A stretch of DNA of 64,000 nt from Paragorgia papillata (Eukaryota; Cnidaria; Anthozoa; Scleralcyonacea; Coralliidae), in contig JAWNZC010000347.1 of the NCBI GenBank assembly GCA_035771165.1, forward strand, positions 966,501-1,030,500, read 5' to 3'. A program made the position numbers and the translations under genes. The notes beneath the pieces were generated by a model. That model worked only from the letters and a program-made list of their open reading frames with translations, ran no database searches and was not told where the DNA came from. Below are positions 32,214 to 45,600 of the stretch, piece after piece (the first letter of the stretch is position 1; every line of letters begins with the position of its first letter).

Positions 32214-32740
32214 GGATGTATTTCCCAGTAAATCAAGGTGGAAGATTATAGTAAAGCTAACCATTCAAGAGGTTCTGAAAATCAATGGAGGGAAAATGTA
32301 TTACGCAATCGACAGCTGAAATTATACGCAGTTGTTCACAGTAAACTCGAACCAATCTTTTGGTGGAACTTGGCAAGGCAGTATCCTGATTCGTTGGGCG
32401 AAGTAACAGATGTTCTGCGCATTTTATGTGGATCATACACCCAGAGGGGTAAACGAGTAGAGGACATTCATAACAGTAACACAGAGTGTGAAAGATGTCG
32501 TGTACTTTGTAGGGACCGGTTGAGACATGCTTTGTTGTATTGTAGGGAATCTGAGAAAGAAAGAAATATGATGTGGGATTGGGTAATGGACACTTTACCA
32601 TTTACGGTTGCAGCGGAATTACATTCAATGGACGATGATGAGTTCGTCACTACAATATTGGGAGAGAAAAGGGTATTAAGTAATTTAAGTAATTTACGCA
32701 AAGATGATCAAGAAAAGTTCTTTTTGAGAACACTCGCTCA
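32214..32740 (+). pseudogene. Non-LTR retrotransposon reverse transcriptase, C-terminal fragment
   Basis: An open frame (from 32238) encodes a stretch resembling the tail of LINE polymerases after the RT domain: ILCGSYTQRG, then ECERC...HALLYC, a zinc-binding-like C-x2-C...H-x4-C typical of the zf-RVT region. No RT palm motif is present, so it is a 5'-truncated copy, as LINE insertions usually are. Its 3' end runs directly into (CACT)n, and a short (ACTC)n precedes it at 32178-32213. The frame continues into the repeat only because that has no stops. Confidence 0.6.
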
Positions 32741-33240
32741 CTCACTCAAACACCCACATCCACCCACCCACCCACTCACTCGCACACCCACCCACTCACT
32801 CACTCACTCACTCACTCACTCACTCACTCACTCACTCACTCACTCACTCACTCACTCACTCACTCACTCACTCACTCACTCACTCACTCACTCACTCACT
32901 CACTCACTCACTCACTCACTCACTCACTCACTCACTCACCCACCCACCCACCCACCCACTCACTCACCCACCCACCCACCCACCCACCCACTCACTCACT
33001 CACTCACTCACTCACTCACTCACTCACTCACTCACTCACTCACTCACTCACTCACTCACTCACTCACTCACTCACTCACTCACTCACCCACCCACCCACC
33101 CACCCACTCACTCACCCACCCACCCACCCACCCACCCACTCACACTCACTCACTCACTCACTCACTCACTCACTCACTCACTCACTCACCCACCCACCCA
33201 CCCACCCACCCACTCTCACTCACTCACCCACTCAATCACT
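32737..33240. repeat. (CACT)n / (CACC)n array
   Basis: About 500 bp of ACTC units alternating with ACCC blocks, ending about 420 bp before the MAD1L1 ATG. It may be the expanded tail of the LINE fragment to its left. Confidence 0.95.
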
Positions 33241-33659
33241 CGGAGAAGACGGAGATGCGTCGAAATCGTCTGGACCAGTTTCGCCCGCACTACTTATATC
33301 CAGCTGACGCCTCCGAGCATCTCCGACGACCCCCGAAACTTCCAAACTCCGAAATTTAACCTCTGCGGAGGAGAGAGACTTACTCACCACAAATGAAAAT
33401 GTGGTAAACTGGTTACTGCCGAGGTTTTTAGTAAAACGGAAACTGACGTTTTGAGCGGAGCCTTTTTGAAAAAGCCCGCCATTTTGAAAAAGTAAATTTT
33501 CAAAATACTTCATGTTACTTATTGTTACTTACATCTTCAGGATTTGTCCCCAGGACTTTGCTCGGTAATCGGCTAATGGCGGCAGAATTATATTAAACGT
33601 TTGGCTTCATACTAAAGTTAAACCAGAGCTCTGCGTTAAACCAGAACCAGGTTGTGAAA

Positions 33660-36600
33660 ATGTGGAGAACGCCGGACGACAGCACCGCTGTTGTATGCGT
33701 TATGCGAGAATTCGATAGACTAGCAGCTCCACATGAAGATTCAGGAACTGGTGAATCTAACATCCAAGGAAGACTAAACTTCGACGAAAGTCCTTCACCA
33801 AACGCCAGTTTGGGCTTCCTCAACGCCGAAAGGGGTCCATCTGGTACTAGGAGCAATAGAACGAACATTTCTTTTGGTCGAAGCATGAAGGAGCGTGAAA
33901 AAGACGTCGAGTTGTTTCGAGCAAAAGGACGTATATGTCAGTTGGAAAACGACTATAGTTTGGCGACAACTGAGAGGAAACGGGCGAGAATTGAACAACA
34001 GAAAGACATTGAAATGCGACAAGGTGAACTTCGAAGGCAGACTGAAAAAATGTCGGAGTTACAGCAACAATTGAAGTACGTTGTTGAGCAAGAGAGGAAC
34101 GTGAGGGAGGGACTTAAAGGCACGAGAAAAGAGTTTGACGACTATAAGAAAAAGTCAGAAGAGAAAGTTCATAGCTTGCAACGGCAAAAGTTGAAGCTCA
34201 GCTCTGAAACTGAAGAGGTTAGTAGAAATGGAATGGTTTAATACAGGTAAGTATTCCCAAATAACAATGTGCAAAATTCACAATTATATATATATATATA
34301 TAGTTTAAGTGGGCTTTCCTCAAAATGTTGAGTGTCGCAACTGTCAGTTTCACGTCACGCGGGGTGCTTCAGTTGCGACACTCAACATTTTGAGGTAAGC
34401 CCACTTAAACTATACTATATTCACTCTACCTTTATGGTATTGAGCACTTTCCAACATTCCGTGAACAAAATCACACGTGCTCGTTTGTATATATATATAT
34501 ATATATAAGAAATAGGAAATGGCCAACCATGTTTATATAGGCTATATAAACATGGTAATTGACCAATCACAGCATGTGTAAGACTCAACCTATTTTTTAA
34601 ATAAATACACATACCTTAATCTCAAGCAAAAGGGGGGGGGTTGTCCCCATCCTCGAGCCCCAACAGACTACCGTTTTCATCTGACGTCACGGCGGCCATA
34701 TTGGTGTACCAAAACAATCAAATGGCAGCCATATTTGTGTACGGTATGGGAATTAGCTCTTTCTTATTCAAATATTTTGTATTGTTTCACCACCCCAATG
34801 GGGCCACCGATCACGTGAGTGAAAACGGTCTATAGGACAACAGTCACAAGGCAGAGAAGCTTACATGTAATTTTTAATGTACCTTTTGTTTTATTGGTGT
34901 TTACAGTCAAAGCAAGCTTTTTATAAACAAGTTGCTGAAATTAGAGAAAAATTAACAAGGTATTATACTATTTAAGAAATAGATAATGGCTGCCCATGTT
35001 TATATACTGTAATAGCCTTGATGCAAACACGAGTGTGAGTTGGGAGAGTTTGAAAGTTTATGTGAATCAGAGCCGTAAGACTAAAAAATGTTCGACACGT
35101 ATATCGGCGCTCCTGGAACTTGGAGGCCCGGGCTATGTACTGTTTAATAAATGAGCAGGAGTGTTTTATTTAAGACACGTCAGGCGAAGCCGAGTGTTTT
35201 TATATTTGATAAAACACGAACTGCGAGTTTATTGAATGGCTTCAAAAACGAACCACTTGGTAAGTTCATTGGTGTGGTAAGTTTGAAAAATAACCTTGTC
35301 TAAGCCGAGAAAATCAAAGCTAAATAAAGGAAGTTGAGAGAGCAGGAAACTAGCGTAAGGGTTGGTCGAGGCGATTAGATAGCTGAACTTTCCAAGTGCA
35401 TCCATAACTCAATGGAGCACACCAAACCATGAACCATTTCTTTTATAACAGAGAATCAGACACAAAACAATGGAAAACAATATCTATTTCGCTGATTAAA
35501 AATAAGTTTCTCATTACGTTTGAAATTGCCATGCTCCATCAAGTTATAGAGCACTCATGGTAGCCAATCAGAAATGCCGTTATATTACATCTACATTATA
35601 AAGTACAGTACACTGTATACATATCGAGTGTTGTATTCCCTAACATCTATTTGCTGATGTTACATCACATGTAGACAAGAAATGGAAAACAATATTTTTA
35701 AAGGCAAGCTGGATGAGAGTGAAAGTCAACTGGAATATTACAAAAAGTAGGTGTTAATTTTGATTGACATAACTGTATGTCACATCAATTCTACACTTCT
35801 ATATACCTGTACATATAATAATATAATATAATACAATACAATACAATACTAATAGGTTTACCCTGTGTAATGCCAGATGGTTTTACTTGTCAGAAGGATA
35901 ACCCTTGGCAAGCCTATGCAGCAATAGGTTAAGTAACTCATTCTGAAATTGTTCTATTAAAGACGCTACTCAGAAGCAAGCAGACGGATTGAAGAACTGG
36001 AAGAAGTTCAGTCCCAATATCAAACAGCAGGGCACAAAGTTAAGGTATACAACAATAATGTGCAATACGTGTAGACATAGAACATGTTTGGACGGGGGGG
36101 TGTTTCCGCTTAGGTGCAAAGACTCTAACTTTATTTGAACCATTTTCTATGTGGGCTCCATTTACAGTCAACCAATGGAGTTTGATTAAGGATTTTAGTT
36201 GATTACTTTATAAATGCTGACATTGGAGTTTGTTGACCACCATGCGACCCAGTGATGTTTTTCAGGGGGAATGCGGGGGAATGGCGTTCCCCCACTATTT
36301 TTGTTGGGGGAACGTTCCCCCTGACAAAAATTAAACGTAGTGGAACACCGTTCTGACAACACTGCACTATTTTTGCTTTGAGTCAATGAGTGTACTCGTT
36401 TTTCAACCAAGTTAGCCAGCCAACTAGCCTGAGCCAGGCTTTTAGTAGTCTTTTTACACACCCATCAACTTTCACGACAGGATCCATTTAATTTTTACGA
36501 CCAGTGGCCATGCCCATTTGACTTTAGTGAGCGTTCCCCCACTTCTAAAATTTGGAAATCATCACTGATGCGACCCTAATTTGGCCAATGACGTTGCATT

Positions 36601-39600
36601 TTTGGCAAATGACAATCGTTGGTGTATATTAAACAATTACAGGCACAGTACATATTGGAAAATTAATAAAATGTGTTTTCATCTCTGGCAGGAATTGGAA
36701 CAGAAACTTGCTCGTCGGGAAGAAGCTGCAGAAGTTGCTATGACAATGCAAAGTCAAATCTCCAAATATTACGAGATTGAGTGTGAGAACTCGACACTGA
36801 GGGATGAGAATGCTTACTTGAAGTATGTTTTTATAGGCAACATTATTTCAATTATCTATTCAAAATGTATTCTTGTTTCTGATTGTTGCTGAAGACCTTC
36901 ATTAATTTTCTATAACAAAATAAGGCTGGCTATATTTGGCAATTCCCAAAACATACAACTGTCAACTGGTGGTGGTGGGGCTGGTGAATGATGATGGTTG
37001 TAGTGGTGTTGTTGGCTGGTGGTAGTGGTGGATAGTGGTGGTGATACTGTTGGTGGTGGATGGTGGTATTTCATGGTGGTGATACTGATGGATGGTAGAT
37101 GGTACAGGTGGTGATACTGTTGGTGGTAGATGGTGGTACTGGTAATGGTAGATGGGTGGTACTGGTGGTGGTGATACTGTTGGTAGTGGATGATGGTACT
37201 GGTAATGGTAGATGGTGGTACAAGTGGTGGTCATACTGTTGGTGGTGGATAATGGTACTGGTGGTGGTGGTACTGGTAATGGTGGATGGTGGTATTGGTG
37301 ATGGTGATACTGGTGGTGGTGGATGGTGGTACTCGAGTAATGGTAGATGGTGGTACAGGTGGTGGTCATACTCATAATGGTGGATGGTGGTACTCATAGT
37401 GGTAGATGGTGGTACTGGTGGTGGTACTGGTAGTGGTGGATGGTATACCAAACGTCCACCAAACGAGTGTCATATCTTATCGTCTTATCTAGAGCAACGA
37501 ACAAGAGCAACCTTCTCTTGGAAGAAAAACTTGACGGTTGCCAAAATAAGTTGAAAAGAGCTGAAGAAAAACTGAAAACCTTTTCCCAGTTAGAAATTGA
37601 ATGTGAAGTAAGATACAGTTTCCGTGTCTTTTTAGTAGTTTTTGTTCAGTACCAAATTATTGGTGCCAATACGAGAACGGAGAAATTCACCGAGATTGCA
37701 ATTGCAAAGCTCGAGTGCGATTTTAACCATTTATAGCCTGGGAAAGGTCTCGGGCTTGACATGTAAAAGGTTAACGCATGAGGAAATTTGAAGCAGTGAA
37801 CTCCCACTCTCTATATCTGGAACTTTAACTTCAGTCATTATCACTGTTCAAAAGTAAAGTCAGGATTTTGGTATATCACGTCAGATCCAGTCTCTTCGCA
37901 GAAAAACGCAACATTTGTTGTCAAAAACAACCAGTTTTCTTCAAAGTATTGACAAGAAAAGTATACAATTCCGTAAACAACAAACCAATAGTGATTTAGT
38001 GTAATAAAAGTCGCGTGCTGCGTAGGCAGTGTTGAAACAACAATCGACATATAGTAAGGTTAGATATACTGCCGAAGGCCCTTCTCTCTGACGAAGGGCC
38101 TTCGCTCGAAACGTTAGACTCCTACGTTCTCTGTTTCGGCAGTATGTTAAATCTTACTATATATATTTCAATAGTGATAGGCTGGGATCATCATTAAGAT
38201 AAAATAAATTTTAGCCTGCAAAATACACCGCAATGCCCGATAAAATTATTATAATAATTGTTTTTACAGAAGCAAAAGAAATTTATAAAGAAGTGGGAAG
38301 CTGCAGAAGGGACGACAGGTGGCTCTATTAGGTACGTGTTTGTATACCAAGACAACTGTAACCTCGATTTTCTTTATAATTGCTGATTGATCACGCCCTC
38401 GAAATTGTTGTTTAATACCGTGTCAAAACACCTCGAAGCTGGTTTAAAAGCAGGCGGGCAGGCAGGCAGGCAGACAGACAGGCAGGCAGGTAGGCAGATA
38501 GGTAGGTAGGTACAGTAGGTAGGTAGGTAGGTAGGTACAGTAGGTAGGTAGGTAGGTACAGTAGGTAGGTACAGTAGGTAGGTAAGTACAGTAGGTAGGT
38601 AGGTACAGTAGGTAGGTAGGTACAATAGGTAGGTAGGTACAGTAGGTAGGTAGGTAGGTACAGTAGGTAGGTAGGTACAGTAGGTAGGTAGGTAGGTAGG
38701 TAGGTACAGTAGGTAGGTAGGTAGGTACAGTAGGTAGGTAGGTACAGTAGGTAGGTAGGTAGGTACAGTAGGTAGGTAGGTACAGTAGGTAGGTAGGTAG
38801 GTACAGTAGGTAGGTAGGTAGGTAGGTACAGTAGGTAGGTAGGTAGGTAGGTGGAGATAATTCATGGTGTAAATGGTAGGTAGGTAGGCTGGTCGGTCCA
38901 TCGGTAGGTAGGTCGGTCGGTAGATAGGTCGGTGGGTAGGTAGGTAGGTCGGTCCATCGGTAGGTAGGTCGGTAGGTAGATAGATAGGTAGGTCGGTTGG
39001 TAGGTAGGTAGGTCGCTCGGTCGGTTGGTCGGTAGATAGGTCGGTCGGTAGGGAGAAGCTTTATTTATCCAGAGTAACTCCATCAGCTAATATGCTGTTC
39101 TCCCTATGCAGAGAGCCTGCTTGCAGGCTATATTTTTCCTTGTGATTCTTCTCTATTAATAGACCCCCTGAAGAGTTGCTTCAAGAAATAGCCAGATTGC
39201 AGCAAAGCCAAGTACTGTTGTCACAAAAACACAGGCAAGCTTCAACGAGGTTAGTCAATAAGGTTGTCTTCAAAATTAGTAATGCCGCCACAAAAACACA
39301 GGCAAGCTTCAACGAGGTTAGTCAATAAGGTTGTCTTCAAAATTAGTAATGCCGCCACTATAACTGTCCACTAGTGGAAAATATCCTGCGTGAGATGTAT
39401 CAGCGTCCTCATTGGCTAGCGGTTTACCGCCACAACGTTGCCTTCAGCAGTTTAGCGAATATGCAACTCGCTTGTCAAAAATAGGTTAAATGATTTGTTA
39501 TCTATATATGAGCTTTTACTTTTTCGTAGTCAATGAAAATATGGTCTGAAAACTCGGCAAAATTAAGTAACCCGCCGATAAGGAGCGCATTACGCAAGAC

Positions 39601-42600
39601 GCGACCTGGGCCATTTATACGGCATAAGCTGTGGCTTATGCACGTACGACGCGAACATACGTCTTTGCATCTTTTATACGAGTATTTTGCATCTTAAGCC
39701 TGGTTTCCATACGATCGTCTCGATCACCCCGGTTGCCCAAATTTCTCCAATCAGATTAGAGATACAGTAAACACCCGCGTGTAAGAACCTAGTGATTTAA
39801 GAACCTGTAGGCAGAAATTTTGGATTTTAATACCCCAAAATATGAGAACCTGTTTAGCCAACCAAAGCCACAAGGTTCTTATATGAAGAGTCACTCTGAA
39901 TAATGAAACAGTGCTGTAGCCAAAATGTGGGACTATAAAATATAAATTTGCTATATATTTGGCCCTTCCATAAAAATATCATTACAGAAATTACATACAT
40001 ACAGTATAATCTTTCTATAACAAAGTGGTTTATATATCTGGTCATATAACAATAGCATTTCCCTTAAAGAAATTTTAAGAACCTATTAAGAACCTATTTT
40101 GCCTAAATTGTCAGTAATTACCCCCAAATATAAGAACCTATTTTGCCAGACTTGAAAAAATCTATGTTCTTACACGTGGGTGTTTACTGTATTTCGAATC
40201 GCCCAATCTGATTGGATGGATTCAGGCGATCTGGATGATCGAGACGATCAGCTCTCGTATACACGCCCTATTGTCCTCACTGTGCACAGGTTTGCATAAA
40301 CGTGAGCAAAAGGTTAGAAGAACAAAGCCTTATGCTGAGTTTCCAGATTATCTATCAACAGACTATGCTGTTTTTGATTGTAAAAAAATGAGAGGGGGGA
40401 GAGTTAGAGCCTGTTTTATTTGGAACTATTAATTATATGTTGTAGTGCTCGAATCAGTTCCGACGCTTTACGACAGAAATCCGAAGAACTTCTTGATTTA
40501 AATGTAAAGCTTTCAGCCGCTGAGGTAAATTTATATCTACTAATATTGAATCATAGACATAGGGCTTATTAAAAAAATGCACAAAAAAAAAATTCCATTA
40601 ATATAATAAAAAATTCTATTATGAAAGTGGTGTATTAGTGTTGCATTTTTGTAAGTGGATATTTTTTTTAAACTTTTTATAGGAAAGATACAACGAACAA
40701 AGTGAACAGATGAAACGAATTAACAAACTTCTTTCTCTTGTGAGCACAGTGAGTGGTTTTTAAAATTTACTAATTTATGAAACCTATGATGTTGACACTA
40801 ACACAAAGTGCGCCCCGGGTCAACCTTACTAAAAATATCTTTGGCTTAAACTTTGGTTGGTTGGTTGGTTGGTTGGTTGGTTGGTTGGTTGGTTGGTTGG
40901 TTGGTTGGTTGGTTGGTTGGTTGGTTGGTTGGTTGGTTGGTTGGTTGGTTGGTTGGTTGGTTGGTTCGTCCATTCGTTCGTTCGTTCGTTCGTTCGTTCG
41001 TTCGTTCGTTCGTTTGTTTGTTTGTTTGTTTGTTTGTTTGTTTGTTTGTTTGTTTGTTTGTTTGTTTGTTTGTTTGTTTGTTTGTTTGTTTATTCCTACG
41101 TTCGTTCGTATGTTCGTTTGTCGAGGAAATCAAAACCTTTGCTACAATCCCCGTCCATTGGTTGGTTGGTTGGTTCGTCCATTCGTTCATTCGTTCGTTC
41201 GTTCGTTCGTTCGTTCGTTCGTTCGTTCGTTCGTTCGTTCGTTCGTTCGTTCCTTCGTTCCTTCGTTTGTTCGTTCGTTCGTTCGTTCGTTCCTTCGTTT
41301 GTTTGTTTGTTTGTTTGTTGGTTTGTTGGTTTGTTTGTTTATTCCTACGTTCGTTCGTATGTTCGTTTGTCGAGGAAATCAAAACCTTTGCTACAATCCC
41401 CGTCCATGTTTGTTTTACAGGAGAGGAATGCATGCAGACGTTTATTAAACTCGTACGATAGCGGTGACTCCACGGACTATACATCACAACTTTCAAACAG
41501 AGTACAGCAAGTTAGTGTCATATATTTCCCCCCTTTTAATACTTCGAGTCTTGTTTTTTCCAACTCGAATTGAAAAGCTCAGCTGCGATTTTTCGTTTTC
41601 TTCTTTATAGGCCGAGGAACAACTACAAGCGTGCAACGTTCACATCGGGCAACTGGAGGTATTTATCATGGTTTCAATATAATCGCTGCCTACGATCGCT
41701 CAAAAATTAAGTCGGCGATCGCTGCCATCGCGATCGCCGAGATAAAAAATGTTCTATCTCGGTGACCGTTGCGTTTTATATGGAAACGGTGATTTTTGCA
41801 ATCTCAGGTTCAATTCTTGCCGGAAGGCCTGTGTAGTTGCATTTTTCGCAACTGGTCCCGGTTTGGGCTTAAAATGTATATATTCTACACTCGAATTTTC
41901 CTTCACCCAAAATCCTTAGAACATGCTATGTAATCGAGTGAAATGCCCAATATTACTCATTAAAACAATGGCCGCCTTAGCGATCATATGGAAACAGCGA
42001 CATGATCGCGTTGATCGTTGCGATCGCCGAGAGTAAAATTTCCCCCACTTTTTCAAGTATTTGCACAATCTAATGCAAAAACCAATGATCAACAGAGTTC
42101 TTGGATATACTTTGTTTTTGTTAAAACTTCGCAAGAATGCAGGTTTTTTTGTATCTTGAAGCTTGATAACATTAAGCCAAGAAATTTCTTTTGTTTTCTA
42201 TTCAGAATAACTTGAAGGTCTCCGTCGAAAAAGCAAGTGAACATGTAGTGAATTACAACAAGGTATTGGTAATGATGTTGTGATACGTAACGACCATACA
42301 TATATGGATGTGGATTCTCTGTCTAGACTAGAGACTAATTGTTCCAGAATGCTGGCTTTATGCACGAAAACTGATCTATATATAATTATACAATGAGCTA
42401 AATGTTTTGCACGTTTTCATTGGTCGAGAGCCATGATCTATTACTGGACAGATGCACGGATTTCGTCACAACTTGTTCTGATTGCTGTGAACCAATGAAA
42501 ATCGCCACTCCAATGTCACAAACCAATCATATTGCTTGTTTTGTATAGATCATGGATCACGTCAGATGGCGTGCATGCTTCATCTTTTTCAATGCCCCGG

Positions 42601-45600
42601 AAGTTCGGCGGGAAATTCAATGAATCTTATCAAAAGTTGTTTTTTTAAACTTTTTTATTGTATAAAACAAATAGATTCCATGTTTCCGTTGTCTGTTCAG
42701 TTATAGATGCACAGAAGACGTCACAACGTGGTAAGAACATCAGTGACCCACTCGACTGCGTCTCGTGGGCCACTTTTTTGTTCTTACCACGTTGTGACGT
42801 CATCTGTGCATCTATAACTGAACAGACAACGAAAAAATGGAATCTATTTGCTAACTGGATTGTGGGTCTTCTAAATCAATGACTGAAAGAGTGACTGATC
42901 CAACATGGCGTTTATGGATCCTTTTTCTCATACTAGTAACCGCTGACCTTCTTAACGAATTTATGAGTTGAAGTATAGGACTGTGGGCGCGGGTGCGCGG
43001 CATTTTTTCAGTCACTTTTTGTACATGATCTGCAGTCCAGATATGTATGGTGCAACGTTTGCAGTTTTGGTGGTCATGGAATCATGTATTTTTTTAAATT
43101 TTTTGTAACGTGTGTCTCACTTAAAAATTGTTTCCTTAGCTTAAGCTCGAGTACGAACACTTGAAGCAATGTTTGGACAAGAAACAAGATGAAGACAAAA
43201 ACTCGTCCTCGAAACAGAACCAACAACCTTCCAAGTAAGTGAAGGTGAAAAGGTGGAGCGAGTTTTTGTTAGACATTTTAACATTTTACTCTGATGAAGG
43301 TCTCCGCTCGAAACGTCAATATTTCCTTGCTTAAAAATCTCGGGAGTTTACTACTTTTTAACTTTGCTCTATCTAAAACACTGCGTACGCAACACTCTTG
43401 TTTCCCAGCACTCTACTTTTCCCCTCGGACAGGATCGAAACTGCAACCTCTTAATGATCGGTCCAACGGTCTAATCATTGAGCTACTGAGGCTTGGATGC
43501 TCGAGTGCTAAGGTTGCAAATTCATAGTCATAATTTGCTTTTTAACACTTTGAAGCCTGAAGACGAGTCTTTAGTATTTTATTCTGGCTAACGCCAGACG
43601 ATTTTATTCAGCACATGGAGAGGTCCAGGCCCATCTGGCCCACATAGGCGTCCATCAGTCCTGTAGGTACGATGGCGTTGCAGGTTCGAACCCTGTCTGG
43701 GGCTCAGAAATCTTTTCTGAGTATTAATTGGGCTTGACTAACGTCCACCAGACGTCTGTTACATTACACCAAGCTCCCAAACGTACCACATGCACTACAT
43801 GAATACGTATAACCTATCACTTTAACTACATCTCATATGCAAACGCTACCACTTAGGAGCCCATATGACTATGTATTTGCAACCCGAGCTCTCCATCTGA
43901 GCCTCAGTAGCTCAATGGTTAGAGCGTCTAACTGGTCATTAGAAGGTTGCAGGTTCGAACCCTGTCTGGGGCTCAGAAATCTTTTCTGAGTAATTGAGCT
44001 TGACGAACGTCCACCGAACGTCTGTTACATATTACACCAAGCTCGCAAACGTACCACATGCACTACATGAATACGTACAACCTATCACTTTAACTACATC
44101 TCATATGCAAACGCTACCACTTAGGAGCACATATGACTATGTATTTGCAACCCGAGCTCTCCATCTGAGCTTCAGTGGCTCAATGGTCAGAGCGTCTAAC
44201 TGGTCATTAGAAGGTTGCAGGTTCGAACCCTGTCTGGGGTCTCAGAAATCTTTTCTGAGTAATTGAGCTTGACGAACGTCCACCGAACGTCTGTTACATA
44301 TTACACAAGCTCGCAAACGTACCACATGCACTACATGTATACGTACAACTTATGGTAGGGGTATTGTGATATAAAATGGAAGTTGTTATTCTAGGGCTGT
44401 GGCGGAAAAACTTGAACTGAAGAATAAAGAGCTTCTCGAAAAAGTTCATATTTTAGAAGCAAGAATTGAACAAAGAAATCTTCAGGTAAACACAGGAAGA
44501 TCTATTTACATTTTGTAATTTCAAATAGCCAGGAGACTGGCATTGACGTAGTTTTTTTTGTCAGTTTCTTGTGCGATTTAAAGTATTGCATTAAACTAAG
44601 TGGTGGTTATGGTGACGATAGTGGTTGTGGTCGTAGTGGTGGTGATGGTGGTATTGTTTTTGTAGTGGTCGTCGTCGCCATCGTTGTCATGGCGATGGTG
44701 GTGGTCGTCATTGTCATGGTGGTGGTGGTCGTGGTTGTGGTGGTCATGGTGCCGGGTGGTGGTCGTGATGGTCATGGTAATCGTGGTGGTCGTGTTTTTT
44801 TGGTGGTGGTGGTGGTCGACGTTGTCGACATCGTTGTCATGGTGGTGGTCATCATCGTCATGGTGGTGGTTGTAGTGGTCGTGATGGTCATGGTGGTCGT
44901 GGTGGTTATGGTAGTCTTGGTAATCATGGTGGTCGTGATAGTCACGGTGGTCGGTGTTGGTGGTCATAATGATGCTGATGATGTGGTGGTGGTGATGGTA
45001 TGTTGTTGTTGGTGTTGGTGGTGGTGATGATTGTGCTAATGATAATGATGGTGCTGTTGGTGATGATGATGTTGATGAGAGTGACAGATGTTGATAATGT
45101 AGGTGACGTGGTGATTATGATTATGGCTATGTCCATCACTTTCAAATCTAACCCAAAGCATTGTTTTCGTTACAGGGAGATTTTGATCCAAGCAAAGTGA
45201 AAGTTGTTCACTTTTCTCAAAATCCATTCATGCGAGCCCGACACAATCGATCACAGCAGATGGAGCAGTTGAAAGAAGAATGTGAGACTCTGCGAAGGAA
45301 ACTTAAGATGTTGGAAGAAGGCGATAAATCTAAGACAGCAAAGGTTGAACATATAGTTATAGATGAACCAAGCCCTTCTGATATCAGAGGTACTGTGAAT
45401 GTTTTGAACAGCTTAAAAAACGTTCCGTTATTGGTTGTTTCTGCTTTGATTTGTTTAGTTGCAAATACAGATGACAATTTTATTTAAAGTGCCTATCTCA
45501 CGTTTGGGGATTTTACATATTCGTAATATATTCTTGTCAGCCGAAAATTTCATCTTCATGGACTTTTTTTGGTGTCAAAGTTATCGGATGTGATGTCACA

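Larger units (their letters stand above)
43640..44350 (+). mobile_element. Tandem array of tRNA-headed SINE units, about 266-bp period
   Basis: The block GGTTGCAGGTTCGAACCCTG then GGGGCTCAGAAATCTTTTC, CTGAGTAATTGAGCTTGACG, ACGTACCACATGCACTAC and CCCGAGCTCTCCATCTGAG occurs three times (B boxes near 43680, 43948 and 44216). The first unit has a degenerate head; the next two have full cloverleaf heads. A body fragment is also at 28165-28250. It lies in MAD1L1 intron 14. Confidence 0.85.

Noticed and set aside
32238..33359. A single 373-codon gene
   Set aside because: Only the first about 165 codons look like protein (LINE tail). The rest is THSL repeat from (CACT)n, with no independent start or family support.
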